This document shows, piece after piece, positions 38,305 to 47,993 of a stretch of DNA of 64,000 nt. The stretch lies in NCBI GenBank assembly GCA_902594145.1, contig CACJLA010000001.1:228543-292542 (forward strand), read 5' to 3'. The stretch comes from an uncultured Alphaproteobacteria bacterium (GTDB taxonomy: Bacteria; Pseudomonadota; Alphaproteobacteria; HIMB59). A program made the translations under genes and the position numbers. The notes below the pieces were generated by a model. It saw only the letters and a program-made list of their open reading frames with translations, was not told where the DNA came from and ran no database searches. Numbering within the stretch: the first letter of the stretch is position 1; each line of letters begins with the position of its first letter.

Positions 38305-39621
38305 TTATTTTAAATATCCCAAATATTCTTTTTGAAATTCAATTATCGTATCAATTAAAGAAGCTGCCGAGTTAGGATTTTTTACAAGTGGATCTGCTAG
38401 AAGAGCGTGAATAGCTATTTGCTTTGATTTATTAAGGATAGCTTTAGTCGTCAACTGAATTGTACCTACTTGCGAATTAAGAAGTGATCCAAAAGACTCA
38501 GGATAATTCTCTAATTTTTTACCGTGTATACCTGATTTATTAATTATTGCAGGTACTTCAACCACGACATCATTTGGAAGACATTCAATAAAATTGTTGT
38601 TCCTAATATTTACAGCATGCTCTAAAATATTTAGGTCTGCTACTATACTCTCAATTATTGGTATGGCTCTTTCATGGGGCTCGGGGTGACTCATATCAAA
38701 AAATTTTTCATAACCATCATTGGAAAAAAATGATAAACACCTTTTTTTGTATTTATCATAAAAGTCTAAAATTCCATCATGATCTGCAACACTATAGGCC
38801 CAAGATAAATATTCGCCTAAATGGCTATCTGTAGTGATTGGAAGAAACCCATATCTTTTAAATAACTCTCTAAATAATCCTCTTTCAGCACCAGGATTAG
38901 AAAAAAAACCCTCATGATCATTTACTAGATCAAAATAATAACTATCAAAATTTTTATTAATTGAGGGATACCCATCATTACCTGAGTCTTTATATTTTGC
39001 TTTCAATAAAATGCTAAAGTGATTTAAACCTCCTGCTTCAAACTCAATATTGTCTATGTCAGTTTCCATCAACGAAGGTAGCTGGCGAGTCATGGAAGCA
39101 ATCTCATGACATAATCCAGTTATTTTTAAGTTAGGGAAACGGGTATTTAATGCATGACATATTCTTTGCATAGGATTTGAATAACTAAATACAAATGCTT
39201 CAGGACAAATTTTTTCAATATCTTCACAAATTTCTATGATTACTGGTACTTGACGCATTGCATGAAACATCCCACCTGGGCCTCCATTTTCTCCATAAAC
39301 TTGTTTGATACCATATTGAAGTGGAATCTTCCAATCTTGTTCCCAAAGTTCAAATCTATTTCCTACTTCTATTGATATAAGACAAAAATTAGCTTTTTGA
39401 AGAGCGTCTGTTCGTGAAGTTGTAGACTCGATATTAAAGTCTACACCAAGTTTTTCTTTGAAAGATAGAGCAATTTCAAAAGTATTTTTTAAAGTTTCAG
39501 CGTTAATATCATGAAGCACTAAAGTTGAGCCAGAGAGAATTTTAGATTTAAAAAAATCACCAATAATTCCTAAACCGAAGTTCGTACTTCCTGCACCAAT
39601 AATGACTATTCTATTACTCAC
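38305..39621 (-). CDS. Glycoside hydrolase family 4 (CHEI motif, alpha-glucosidase-type)
   Basis: VSNRIVIIGAGSTNFG from GTG at 39621, overlapping the permease stop as GTGA; GLCHEIASM, GGLNHFSIL. The track start at 39732 is an over-extension into the permease gene. Confidence 0.88.
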   Translation of the reverse strand: MSNRIVIIGAGSTNFGLGIIGDFFKSKILSGSTLVLHDINAETLKNTFEIALSFKEKLGVDFNIESTTSRTDALQKANFCLISIEVGNRFELWEQDWKIPLQYGIKQVYGENGGPGGMFHAMRQVPVIIEICEDIEKICPEAFVFSYSNPMQRICHALNTRFPNLKITGLCHEIASMTRQLPSLMETDIDNIEFEAGGLNHFSILLKAKYKDSGNDGYPSINKNFDSYYFDLVNDHEGFFSNPGAERGLFRELFKRYGFLPITTDSHLGEYLSWAYSVADHDGILDFYDKYKKRCLSFFSNDGYEKFFDMSHPEPHERAIPIIESIVADLNILEHAVNIRNNNFIECLPNDVVVEVPAIINKSGIHGKKLENYPESFGSLLNSQVGTIQLTTKAILNKSKQIAIHALLADPLVKNPNSAASLIDTIIEFQKEYLGYLK

Positions 39622-40757
39622 CCTTTTATAGAACCTGCTACCAAGCCTCTTATAAAGTATTTTTGAAGAGAAAAGAAAATAAATAATGGCACAATCATTG
39701 AGACAAAAGCACCAGTAGTGAGTATTTCCCAATTTTCTCCTCGAGAACCAAGTAACTCTTTTAATTTCGCTGTTAAAATAATCTCACTAGGATGTTTATC
39801 TAAAAATACTAACCCAACGAGTAAATCATTCCAAACCCATAAAAATTGGAGAATAAAAATAGATGCAAAAGCAGGAATAGATAAAGGAACAACAATTCTT
39901 ATAAAAGTATCATAATGAGTCGCACCATCTACTTTTGCTGCCTCCATCATTTCTTGAGGAAGGGACTTTAAAAAATTCCATAATAAGAATGTTGTTGAGG
40001 CTAAACCAAATCCTGTATGAGCCATCCAAATTCCAGGAAATGATTTTGCGGCAACTCCAAATAGAGCACCAAAGTCATTATAAATTGTTAATATAGGTAT
40101 TAGTGACATTTGTAATGGAACAACAAGAGAGGCAATTATTGTTGCCAACAAAATATCTCGACCGTAAAATTTCATCCAAGTTAGGGCATATGCAAAAAAA
40201 GAACAAATAATTAGAGGTATCAAAGTAGCGGGAAGTGCAACAGCAAATGTATTTAGAAATGCTTGTCCTAAACCCTCTTTCAATAGAACCTCTTTATAGT
40301 TGTCTAAAGTAAAACTTGGGGGACTCTTAGCTGATACAAAAACTCTTTTACCTTTTTTCTTTTTAAATTCATTTTGTGATTTCCAAATATAGTCACCATT
40401 TTCTAATACAGTAATTTCAGTTCCATCTTTAAATAACGCAGTTTCACCAACTTTAAATTCATCAATATTTTTTGAAGTCACACCAAATCGGAATATTTCT
40501 TTTACTTTGTTTTCTCTAAATAAATTACTTTTAATGTAATAATAATCTCCCTCTTTAATTTGCGCATCGTTGCCCTTAGTTCGATATATTTCATTTACTT
40601 CTGTTGTTGTGAAAGAAGTCCACCACCCACTTATTGCCAGGACATCTTTATCCCTTAAAGAGCTTATAAATAATCCAAAAGTTGGAGCAATCCATGCTAT
40701 GACAAAAATAAGTAATAAAAGCTGTGAGAAAATTGAGGTTATTGTTAATTTTTTCAT
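39618..40757 (-). CDS. AglG-like alpha-glucoside ABC transporter permease with extracytoplasmic insertion
   Basis: 379 aa; about 100-aa polar segment after TM1; EAAKVDGATHYDTFIRIVVPLSIPA; C-terminal LQKYFIRGLVAGSIKG. Confidence 0.85.
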   Translation of the reverse strand: MKKLTITSIFSQLLLLIFVIAWIAPTFGLFISSLRDKDVLAISGWWTSFTTTEVNEIYRTKGNDAQIKEGDYYYIKSNLFRENKVKEIFRFGVTSKNIDEFKVGETALFKDGTEITVLENGDYIWKSQNEFKKKKGKRVFVSAKSPPSFTLDNYKEVLLKEGLGQAFLNTFAVALPATLIPLIICSFFAYALTWMKFYGRDILLATIIASLVVPLQMSLIPILTIYNDFGALFGVAAKSFPGIWMAHTGFGLASTTFLLWNFLKSLPQEMMEAAKVDGATHYDTFIRIVVPLSIPAFASIFILQFLWVWNDLLVGLVFLDKHPSEIILTAKLKELLGSRGENWEILTTGAFVSMIVPLFIFFSLQKYFIRGLVAGSIKG

Positions 40758-41737
40758 ACTTTTTGATCTTGCCTGTGCTTATATAAGTTCCATGCTAATA
40801 TGGGAATAACACCTATTAATATACAAAAAGCTAGGACACTCCCCCTGCCTTTATCCCCGCCACCTCGAAACATCCAGTCATACATCAAGTTTGCCAAAAC
40901 TTCAGTCTGCCACTGCCCATTTGTCATGGCATAAATAATGTCAAATACTTTTAACACCAAGAGCGTTATTATTGTCCAGATTACTAAGATCGTTTGTTCT
41001 AAGTAAGGAATAATTATTTTCCAAAAAATTTTTAATTCACTAGCACCATCAATTCTTGCAGCATCCAATGTTTCTTTAGGAATAGTTCGTAGCGCAGCGC
41101 TAAAAATTACTAAAGCAAGGCCAGTTTGTATCCATATCATGATTGCCATTAAAAAAAAATTATTCCAAATTGGGATTGTTAACCATGCTTGAGGTTCAAA
41201 ACCCAAAGTTACTGCAATAGCATTTAGAAGACCAATTTGTTGATCGCCTGGTCCCCTATAATCGTACATAAATTTCCATATTACGCCCGCTCCAACAAAC
41301 GAAATTGCCATGGGCATAAATATTATAGATTTAGCAATTGACCCCCACCATACCCTGTCTGCTAAATTTGCAATAACTAAACCAAAAAATGTGCTAAGAG
41401 TTGGCACAACTATTAACCAACCTAAATTATTAATTATACTCCTTTTAAAATCGGGATCTTTGATCGCCCATGCATAGTTATATAAACCTACAAAGTTTTC
41501 TCCTAATTTATCATAAAAACTTAATCTTATTGTTTCAAATACAGGGTAGATAATAAAGACGAATAAGACTATAAATGCAGGCCCAATAAAAATAACAACT
41601 CTTAATGAGTTTTCTAAATCAAATTTTTTTGAAGATTTAACTCTAAAATAATCTAGTAAAAAATTTGAAAAATGAAAAAAAGCTACAAAAAAAAGAACAC
41701 CAACAAGTACAGTTAGTGCCAGGGAAAATATACTCAT
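40754..41737 (-). CDS. AglF-like ABC transporter permease
   Basis: FIGPAFIVLFVFIIYPVFETIRLSF, LDAARIDGASELKIFWKIIIPYLEQT. Confidence 0.87.
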   Translation of the reverse strand: MSIFSLALTVLVGVLFFVAFFHFSNFLLDYFRVKSSKKFDLENSLRVVIFIGPAFIVLFVFIIYPVFETIRLSFYDKLGENFVGLYNYAWAIKDPDFKRSIINNLGWLIVVPTLSTFFGLVIANLADRVWWGSIAKSIIFMPMAISFVGAGVIWKFMYDYRGPGDQQIGLLNAIAVTLGFEPQAWLTIPIWNNFFLMAIMIWIQTGLALVIFSAALRTIPKETLDAARIDGASELKIFWKIIIPYLEQTILVIWTIITLLVLKVFDIIYAMTNGQWQTEVLANLMYDWMFRGGGDKGRGSVLAFCILIGVIPILAWNLYKHRQDQKV

Positions 41738-41755
41738 AAATTTTTTTAAGAAAAA

Positions 41756-41784
41756 CTAAGGGCAAATATACTATTCGCCCTTAG
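41756..41784 (-). terminator. Stem-loop attenuator/partial terminator between SBP and permease genes
   Basis: Minus strand ctaagggcgaata-gta-tatttgcccttag followed by tttttctt: 13-bp stem with one G-U, 3-nt loop, U-rich tail. Confidence 0.8.
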
Positions 41785-41801
41785 ATAAGAAAATTACTTT
41801 T

Positions 41802-43112
41802 TTATTGACCAGCTTCCCAGCTAGCTTGTATCTCGTCTGCGACGTCCTTAGCTGATTTACCATTTGTGTAATCAACCATACCAGTCCAGAAAGATCCTGC
41901 TCCAACCCAACCAGGCATTAAGTCAGATCCATCAAATCTGAATGTTGTAGCATTCATAAGTATTTGATGCAGACCTCTGAATGTATCGCTAGAATATTTG
42001 CTAGTATCAACATATTTATGCGGTGTTAAAAAACCGCCTTTTTCCATGAATCTTTCATTTGCCTCAGGGTGAAGTAAAAATTTCATGAATTCAGTGGTTA
42101 TAGGTCTATCGTTGGTAGGAGACATTAATGTTCCAGCACCAAGCACAGGTTTTCCTAAGTCTTGAGACTCAAAAGGTGGAAAGTAGAAGAAATCATAGTC
42201 AACACCAGCCTCTGATCCTTCAGGGAAGAATGCAGGAATAAAGCTGGCTTGTCTATGCATCATACACTCAGCAGGAGAAGTAAAGAGACCATTTGGTGAG
42301 TCTCTAAAGTCGGTCGTTGCAACTGCTTTTGTTCCACCATTAACATAGGAGTCATTTAAAGCTATTGAACCAAAAAATTCCATAGCATCAATCACTCTTT
42401 GATCATTGAACTTCATATCATTCGATACCCATTGATCATAAGTATTTGGTGAATGGGTTCTTAACATAATATCTTCCATCCAATCAGTAGCTGGCCACCC
42501 TGTTGCACCTCCAGATCCTAAACCAATACAAAAAGGAGTATTTCCATCACTGACCATTTGATCAGCTAATGATAATAAGCCTTCCATAGTTGTAGGTATT
42601 TCGTAACCATTGTCCTCAAAGTTATCAGGTGAATACCAAACTAGGCTTTTTACATTAACTCTGTAAAAGACACCATAGAATTTACTTAAGCCAGCTGGAT
42701 CTTTGTATGTTGTTAGGTCAACCCATGACTGACCTGCAGCATAATTATCAAGAACCATTTGTTTAACGTCATCTCCTAATGGTGACAAACAACCAGTAGC
42801 CGCAATGTTAGCTGCTAATCCTGGTTGAGGGAATACAGCGATATCTGCCGGACTTCCTGCTTGACAGTCAATATTAATAATTGATTCAAATTCATCAGAA
42901 CCTCCGTACTCAACAGACGCTCCTGTTGCTGCTTCAAATATTGATATGACATCCCTGAAATCATCATCTTGTGGTGCCAACCATGGACCAAAGATTGTTA
43001 GTTTTTCTCCCGACAGGTCAGGGCCTGTATAAGCGTGAGAACCAGCATTTGCGTAACTTGCCCCAAATAGAGAAAGCGCAATTATTGCTGTAAGCGTTTT
43101 TAATATTTTCAT
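41802..43112 (-). CDS. AglE-like sugar ABC transporter substrate-binding protein
   Basis: Signal peptide MKILKTLTAIIALSLFGASYANA; SBP family-1; GGAGGAGG upstream. Confidence 0.88.
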   Translation of the reverse strand: MKILKTLTAIIALSLFGASYANAGSHAYTGPDLSGEKLTIFGPWLAPQDDDFRDVISIFEAATGASVEYGGSDEFESIINIDCQAGSPADIAVFPQPGLAANIAATGCLSPLGDDVKQMVLDNYAAGQSWVDLTTYKDPAGLSKFYGVFYRVNVKSLVWYSPDNFEDNGYEIPTTMEGLLSLADQMVSDGNTPFCIGLGSGGATGWPATDWMEDIMLRTHSPNTYDQWVSNDMKFNDQRVIDAMEFFGSIALNDSYVNGGTKAVATTDFRDSPNGLFTSPAECMMHRQASFIPAFFPEGSEAGVDYDFFYFPPFESQDLGKPVLGAGTLMSPTNDRPITTEFMKFLLHPEANERFMEKGGFLTPHKYVDTSKYSSDTFRGLHQILMNATTFRFDGSDLMPGWVGAGSFWTGMVDYTNGKSAKDVADEIQASWEAGQ

Positions 43113-43289
43113 AGAAATCCTCCTCCTAGAAAATTTGACTTAAAATGTAACAAACTGAAAATGATTTCAAATAGCAAAAAGCCATTTCATTATGCATTTT
43201 TGGAATGTATTAAAAGTCAACAATATCAGCGATTATTTCCATTAAATCTGTTTTTATTATGGGTTTAAATAGTTTAGTTATGTTTAAAA

Positions 43290-43772
43290 TTAATGCTTGC
43301 TTATACTATCGTATTTTTTTTGGATTGACTCAGGCCATACAGATTTCATGTAAGCTAAGATAGACCATATGTCATTGTCATTTAGCTTGTCGTTTCCCTG
43401 CATCTTACCATCATAGTTTTCATTATAAATTTTAAATCCATACTTGATCACGCTAAAGAGCTGTTCTTGACTGTGATGCCATGTGTGACCTGTACCATTT
43501 AATGGTGGAGAAAGGTTATGCCCATCTTCATCTTTTTTTGTGCTCCAGTTAGGCTGACCTTGTAAATTATCTCCATGACATGATGCACAATGAGTCACAT
43601 AAAGAGATTTACCTAAGTTAATTTTACTGATTAATTTTTCATCAATCTCCATTATGGTTATTTCGTTATTTTTTGGCTCAATTGGATTGGGCTGTAAGAA
43701 ATAAAGAAGAGTAATTATTATTACTGCTAAACCAATAATAAATATTAAAACGCTTTTTAAAAGAAACGACAA
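43290..43772 (-). CDS. Membrane-anchored c-type cytochrome
   Basis: N-terminal TM; CASCHGDNLQGQP heme motif; distal Met in GKMQGNDKLND. Confidence 0.88.
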   Translation of the reverse strand: MSFLLKSVLIFIIGLAVIIITLLYFLQPNPIEPKNNEITIMEIDEKLISKINLGKSLYVTHCASCHGDNLQGQPNWSTKKDEDGHNLSPPLNGTGHTWHHSQEQLFSVIKYGFKIYNENYDGKMQGNDKLNDNDIWSILAYMKSVWPESIQKKYDSISKH

Positions 43773-43777
43773 TATTT

Positions 43778-44071
43778 TTAAATATTAAATTTTCTAAGTA
43801 GATCTTGTAATTCTTCTATCTTTTGTTTTTTTTGTTTATCATTTTTTTTCATAGCATCGACAACGCAGTGATCAATGTGCTTATTGAGTATGTTATTTTC
43901 AAGAGATTTTATTGCAGAAGTTATGGCTCTTGTTTGTTGTAAAATTTCAAGACAATATCTTTTTTCGACAATCATTTTTTCCACACCCTTTAGTTGGCCA
44001 TGAATTCGATTAATACGATGGATATTTTTAATATGGTCTGGATTTTTATTTATTTTAATTACATTTGACAT
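43778..44071 (-). CDS. CsoR/RcnR/FrmR-family metal-sensing repressor
   Basis: HRINRIHGQLKGVEKMIVEKRYCLEILQQTRAITSAIKSLENNILNKHIDHCV with Cys...His...Cys ligand pattern. Confidence 0.9.
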   Translation of the reverse strand: MSNVIKINKNPDHIKNIHRINRIHGQLKGVEKMIVEKRYCLEILQQTRAITSAIKSLENNILNKHIDHCVVDAMKKNDKQKKQKIEELQDLLRKFNI

Positions 44072-44083
44072 ATTACATACATA

Positions 44084-44105
44084 TACTATATACCAGTATA
44101 TAGTA
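44084..44105. promoter_or_regulatory. Candidate CsoR-family operator
   Basis: TACTATATAC-CA-GTATATAGTA: perfect 10-bp inverted repeat in the 44-bp divergent intergenic gap. Confidence 0.75.
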
Positions 44106-44115
44106 AATAAAAAAA

Positions 44116-44562
44116 ATGTCTGTCTCAGCTCTCGCTAACTTTAATTGGAAATGTAAACACACATGGAAAAAAAGTGCACACAACACTAAATGGTGTTTAA
44201 TTGGATGTGCCATAGGAGATCTTGGCACAATATATTACTTTCAAATAAATGAGATTGCTTGGCCTACCATGAATATTATGATTTTAGCAATAATTAATGG
44301 ACTGATTACTAGCATAATCCTTGAAACAATAATTCTATTAAGGCAAAGTTTTTCTTTACGAAATGCAATTAGCACTGCTCTTGGAATGAGCTTTATTTCA
44401 ATGATATCGATGGAAATTGCTATGAATGTCACTGACGTTATTTTAACCGGAGGAGCAATGCTCACATGGTGGGTCGTTCCTATAATGCTTTTTGTAGGAT
44501 TTATTACTCCTTGGCCTTATAATTACTGGAGATTAAAAAAGTATAATATTGCGTGTCATTGA
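44116..44562 (+). CDS. DUF4396-like membrane protein
   Basis: Four hydrophobic segments; His/Trp-rich N-terminus CKHTWKKSAHNTKWCLIGCAIGD; GMSFISMISMEIAMN. Confidence 0.7.
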   Translation: MSVSALANFNWKCKHTWKKSAHNTKWCLIGCAIGDLGTIYYFQINEIAWPTMNIMILAIINGLITSIILETIILLRQSFSLRNAISTALGMSFISMISMEIAMNVTDVILTGGAMLTWWVVPIMLFVGFITPWPYNYWRLKKYNIACH

Positions 44563-45017
44563 AAAAATTCATCTTATGCTCAATATCTTCCTTATTTCTG
44601 TTATTAAATAACCTTTTTGCCTCTCATGTTACCGTCATTGATGGAGATACAATTAGATTAGGTGATGTGAAAATACGCTTTAGTGGAATAGACGCCCCTG
44701 AAATAAACCAAACATGTGTTGCAAGTGAAGGGAAAGTTGCATGTGGAAAAATATCAAGAGATTTTTTAATTGAAAAAGTTACAAATAATAAAATTAGTTG
44801 CACAGATGAAGGAAAAGATTTTTATGGAAGAGTATTAGGTGAGTGCTTTGTTAATGGAGAGTCTTTGAGTAGTTACTTAGTCAGAGAGGGTTTTGCATTT
44901 GCATTCAGAAAATATTCAAACAAATATATAGAGGATGAAGAGTATGCCAAATTCAATAAGCTTGGTATGTGGTCCATGGAATTTCAATATCCATGGGACT
45001 ATCGAAGAAAAAATTAA
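44553..45017 (+). CDS. Thermonuclease (SNase-like) family, secreted
   Basis: VIDGDTIRLGDVKIRFSGIDAPEINQTC, YGRVLGECFVNGESLSSYLVREGFA. Confidence 0.92.
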   Translation: MSLKKFILCSISSLFLLLNNLFASHVTVIDGDTIRLGDVKIRFSGIDAPEINQTCVASEGKVACGKISRDFLIEKVTNNKISCTDEGKDFYGRVLGECFVNGESLSSYLVREGFAFAFRKYSNKYIEDEEYAKFNKLGMWSMEFQYPWDYRRKN

Positions 45018-46240
45018 TGAGTAATGTTAAAAATATCGCTCTAATTGGGGCAGGTATTGTTGGACTGAGTACGTCCTATTACTTACAGTCCTCAGGTCAT
45101 AAAGTTACAATTTTTGATCAAAACGATCCAGGCTCAGGAACCTCGAGAGGGCATGCAAACGTAATTGCAGATTATGGAGTTCCGGCACTAAATCAACCAG
45201 ATATTTGGAGGAATTTATTACGCTATATTTTTTATAGTGACTCACCTCTAAACATAAGTTGGTCTTATTTGCCTAAAATGCTCCCTTGGATTGTTAAATT
45301 TCTTAAAAACTGTAATTCAAAATCAATGAACAATACAGCAGAGCAAATGACAAGCCTTTTAAAAGATGCCTTGCCATCTTATGAAACCTTATTGACTGAG
45401 ATTGGTGCCACAGATTTAGTCACTCATAAAGGAGTTTTATATGTTTGGATGAATGAGAAAGAAAAGCCAACTCCTGATCAAATAGAAGTTAGAAAAAAAA
45501 ACAATGTTGAACAAGTAAGTCTCTCTCCAGCCGAGATCTTGGATCTCGAGCCCAATTTAAACAAAAGTATAAAAGGGGGCTGGTATTTCCCTCGTGCCCA
45601 CCACACTTTAAATCCAGATAAAATATTAAATAAGTTATTTTTGAAGTTTCTTGAAAAAGGTGGGCAATTTTTAAAGGAGAGGGTTTTCTCAGTAAATCCC
45701 AGTCACGGAAAATTTAAGATCAACAATCGAGATTTTGATTGCTTGGTTATTTGCAGTGGTGCCTTTTCAAATGATTTAGTCAATCAATTAGAAAATAAAA
45801 GGATACCTCTTGAAACAGAAAGGGGGTACCACTTAGAATTTCTTGGAATGCAAGATTATTTAACTCGTCCAACTTGTTTGATAGAATCCGGCATTTACTT
45901 GACCCCCCTTGAATATGGAATTAGAGCTGCGGGAACAGTAGAACTAGCGGGCACGAAGAAAAAGATCAATGAATCTAGGCTAAAGTATATTAATTATTAC
46001 GCTAAACAACTCATTCCAAAACTTCAAGATTATCAAAATTCATGGTTGGGCTATAGACCGACCCTTCCAGACTGTTTGCCAATTATTAGCAAGTCCCCAA
46101 AACTTGAAAATCTTTTCTACGGTTTTGGACACAATCACCTAGGTTGGACTCTAGGCCCTATTACTGGAAAAGTAATCTCTGGGCTAGTAAACGGTGAGAC
46201 ATCAAATAATCCAGCTTTTTCAATTAATAAGTTTTTATAG
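45017..46240 (+). CDS. D-amino-acid dehydrogenase-like FAD oxidoreductase
   Basis: IALIGAGIVGLSTSYYL, GTSRGHANVI; start at 45017 overlaps the upstream stop. The track start at 44969 is probably too long. Confidence 0.85.
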   Translation: MSNVKNIALIGAGIVGLSTSYYLQSSGHKVTIFDQNDPGSGTSRGHANVIADYGVPALNQPDIWRNLLRYIFYSDSPLNISWSYLPKMLPWIVKFLKNCNSKSMNNTAEQMTSLLKDALPSYETLLTEIGATDLVTHKGVLYVWMNEKEKPTPDQIEVRKKNNVEQVSLSPAEILDLEPNLNKSIKGGWYFPRAHHTLNPDKILNKLFLKFLEKGGQFLKERVFSVNPSHGKFKINNRDFDCLVICSGAFSNDLVNQLENKRIPLETERGYHLEFLGMQDYLTRPTCLIESGIYLTPLEYGIRAAGTVELAGTKKKINESRLKYINYYAKQLIPKLQDYQNSWLGYRPTLPDCLPIISKSPKLENLFYGFGHNHLGWTLGPITGKVISGLVNGETSNNPAFSINKFL

Positions 46241-46812
46241 TGTATATAAGGATCTTCATTTTCATATTTACTATTTTAATTTCCTCAAAATTATTTTCTA
46301 ATTCATTGGATCAAGATTACTGTGTTGGCTACCTAGAAGAAGTTTACTGGTCTTTGGATCCGATTGAAGAGATTGAGACACGAGATCAAATTATACTCTT
46401 CTTCAATGAAAATTTTGAAGGAGCTAAAGTTTTAAATTATGACTTGTATTATGACTCGCAATCAAAACAGTTTTTAACTGACTTAAATGGTGTTGATATC
46501 AGTCAATACAAAAAAGTTAATTACCCTAATTTTGAAATCCTAGTGTTGGATGCATACATCAATCTATTTAAAGGGGACGGAACTAACTACTGTCCTGCTT
46601 TTTGGAATGATTGCTCTGAGCAGTCGTTAAACTCTTTTTTTCAAGCGTCTGTAGATTTTAGTAAAACTTGGAGCGGTGAAGATAATGTTTTAAATTTTTT
46701 AAACGACTACTTTTTGGGACACCATTGCACCATGTACTTCGATAAGTCCATAGATCAAGGAATATTTATTAGTGACCTGAATATTTTAATTAGAGAATTA
46801 ACAAAACAATAA
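46240..46812 (+). CDS. Hypothetical secreted Cys-containing protein
   Basis: Hydrophobic signal-like N-terminus; GTG start overlapping the upstream stop; no family recognised. Confidence 0.65.
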   Translation: MYIRIFIFIFTILISSKLFSNSLDQDYCVGYLEEVYWSLDPIEEIETRDQIILFFNENFEGAKVLNYDLYYDSQSKQFLTDLNGVDISQYKKVNYPNFEILVLDAYINLFKGDGTNYCPAFWNDCSEQSLNSFFQASVDFSKTWSGEDNVLNFLNDYFLGHHCTMYFDKSIDQGIFISDLNILIRELTKQ

Positions 46813-46818
46813 TGATTG

Positions 46819-47973
46819 CTACCTAAATCTTAAGTTTTTCTTTGATAGTTCACTAATATTTGAAACTCCCATTAAAATCATATCTCTTTCTATTTCTTTT
46901 TTGAGATTGTTCAAAGCTATTTCAACCCCTTTTTGACCCCCTGCAGCTAATGCGTAAAGATACATTCTACCTCCCGAACAGGCTTTAGCGCCTAATGAAA
47001 GAGCTTTTAAAACATGAGTTCCTCTTTTGATACCACCATCGCATATCACATCAATTTTATCACCAACGGCATTAACAATTTCTTCAAGTTGATCAAAAGG
47101 AGATCGAGATCCATCTAATTGTCTTCCACCATGATTTGAAATCATAATAGCTGAAGCTCCAACATCTACCGCTTTCCTGGCATCGTCTAAAGACATAATA
47201 CCCTTGATTGCTAGAGGCTTTCCCCATTTTTTATTAATGTCCTCAATCTTTTTCCAAGATAAGGAGTTGTCTAACATTTTTGTAAAGTAATCGCCAATAC
47301 TTGTCATTACATTGGTGCCCTCAGTTACATGCTTTTTTAAACTACTTAATTCCCATTTTGGTTTTATGAAATAATTAAAGGCCCAAGCAGGGTGTGTAGC
47401 GAAACTCATTATACTTTTTAGAGATAAATTTAATGGAATTGTAAAACCCGTATATAAATCTCTTTCCCTATTACCACCAACCGCTGAGTCAACTGTTATG
47501 GCCATTGTGTCGAAATTATGTTCTTTGCATTGATCAATTAAATAATTATTTAGTCCTTCGTCTTTATGCACATAAAGTTGAAATAATTTTGGAGTCGAAA
47601 TTAATTTAGATATTTCCTCAATGCTAGCTGTTCCTAGAGAAGAAACCCCAAACATTGTTCCATATTTTTCTGCTGCCAGTCCAACCCCAATCTCTCCATC
47701 AGGGTGAAACAACCTTTGCAAAGCTGTTGGGGAGCAATAAATTGGCATTTCTATTTTATGCCCCATTACAGTTGTAGACATATCAATATCTTTTACACCG
47801 GTTAGCACATTAGGAATTAAGTCACATTTATCATACGCTTCGGTATTCCTTCGAAAAGTTACTTCATCGTCAGCTGCGCCATCAATATAATGGAATATTG
47901 GTGACGGAAGTCTTTTTTTTGCTAGATTTCGAAAATCTTCAAAGTTGTGACAATTGTTAATGCTACTGAACAT
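46819..47973 (-). CDS. lldD: FMN-dependent L-lactate dehydrogenase / alpha-hydroxyacid dehydrogenase
   Basis: LPSPIFHYIDGAADDEVTFRRN, MISNHGGRQLDGSRSP, DGGIKRGTHVLKALSLGA. Confidence 0.92.
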   Translation of the reverse strand: MFSSINNCHNFEDFRNLAKKRLPSPIFHYIDGAADDEVTFRRNTEAYDKCDLIPNVLTGVKDIDMSTTVMGHKIEMPIYCSPTALQRLFHPDGEIGVGLAAEKYGTMFGVSSLGTASIEEISKLISTPKLFQLYVHKDEGLNNYLIDQCKEHNFDTMAITVDSAVGGNRERDLYTGFTIPLNLSLKSIMSFATHPAWAFNYFIKPKWELSSLKKHVTEGTNVMTSIGDYFTKMLDNSLSWKKIEDINKKWGKPLAIKGIMSLDDARKAVDVGASAIMISNHGGRQLDGSRSPFDQLEEIVNAVGDKIDVICDGGIKRGTHVLKALSLGAKACSGGRMYLYALAAGGQKGVEIALNNLKKEIERDMILMGVSNISELSKKNLRFR

Positions 47974-47993
47974 ATTTTTATATTAAACAAAAA

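Noticed and set aside
39621-39732. N-terminal extension of the GH4 protein (MGNTHYWCFCLND...)
   Set aside because: It is read out of frame through the upstream permease 3' end; the GTG at 39621 directly before the NAD motif is the better start.
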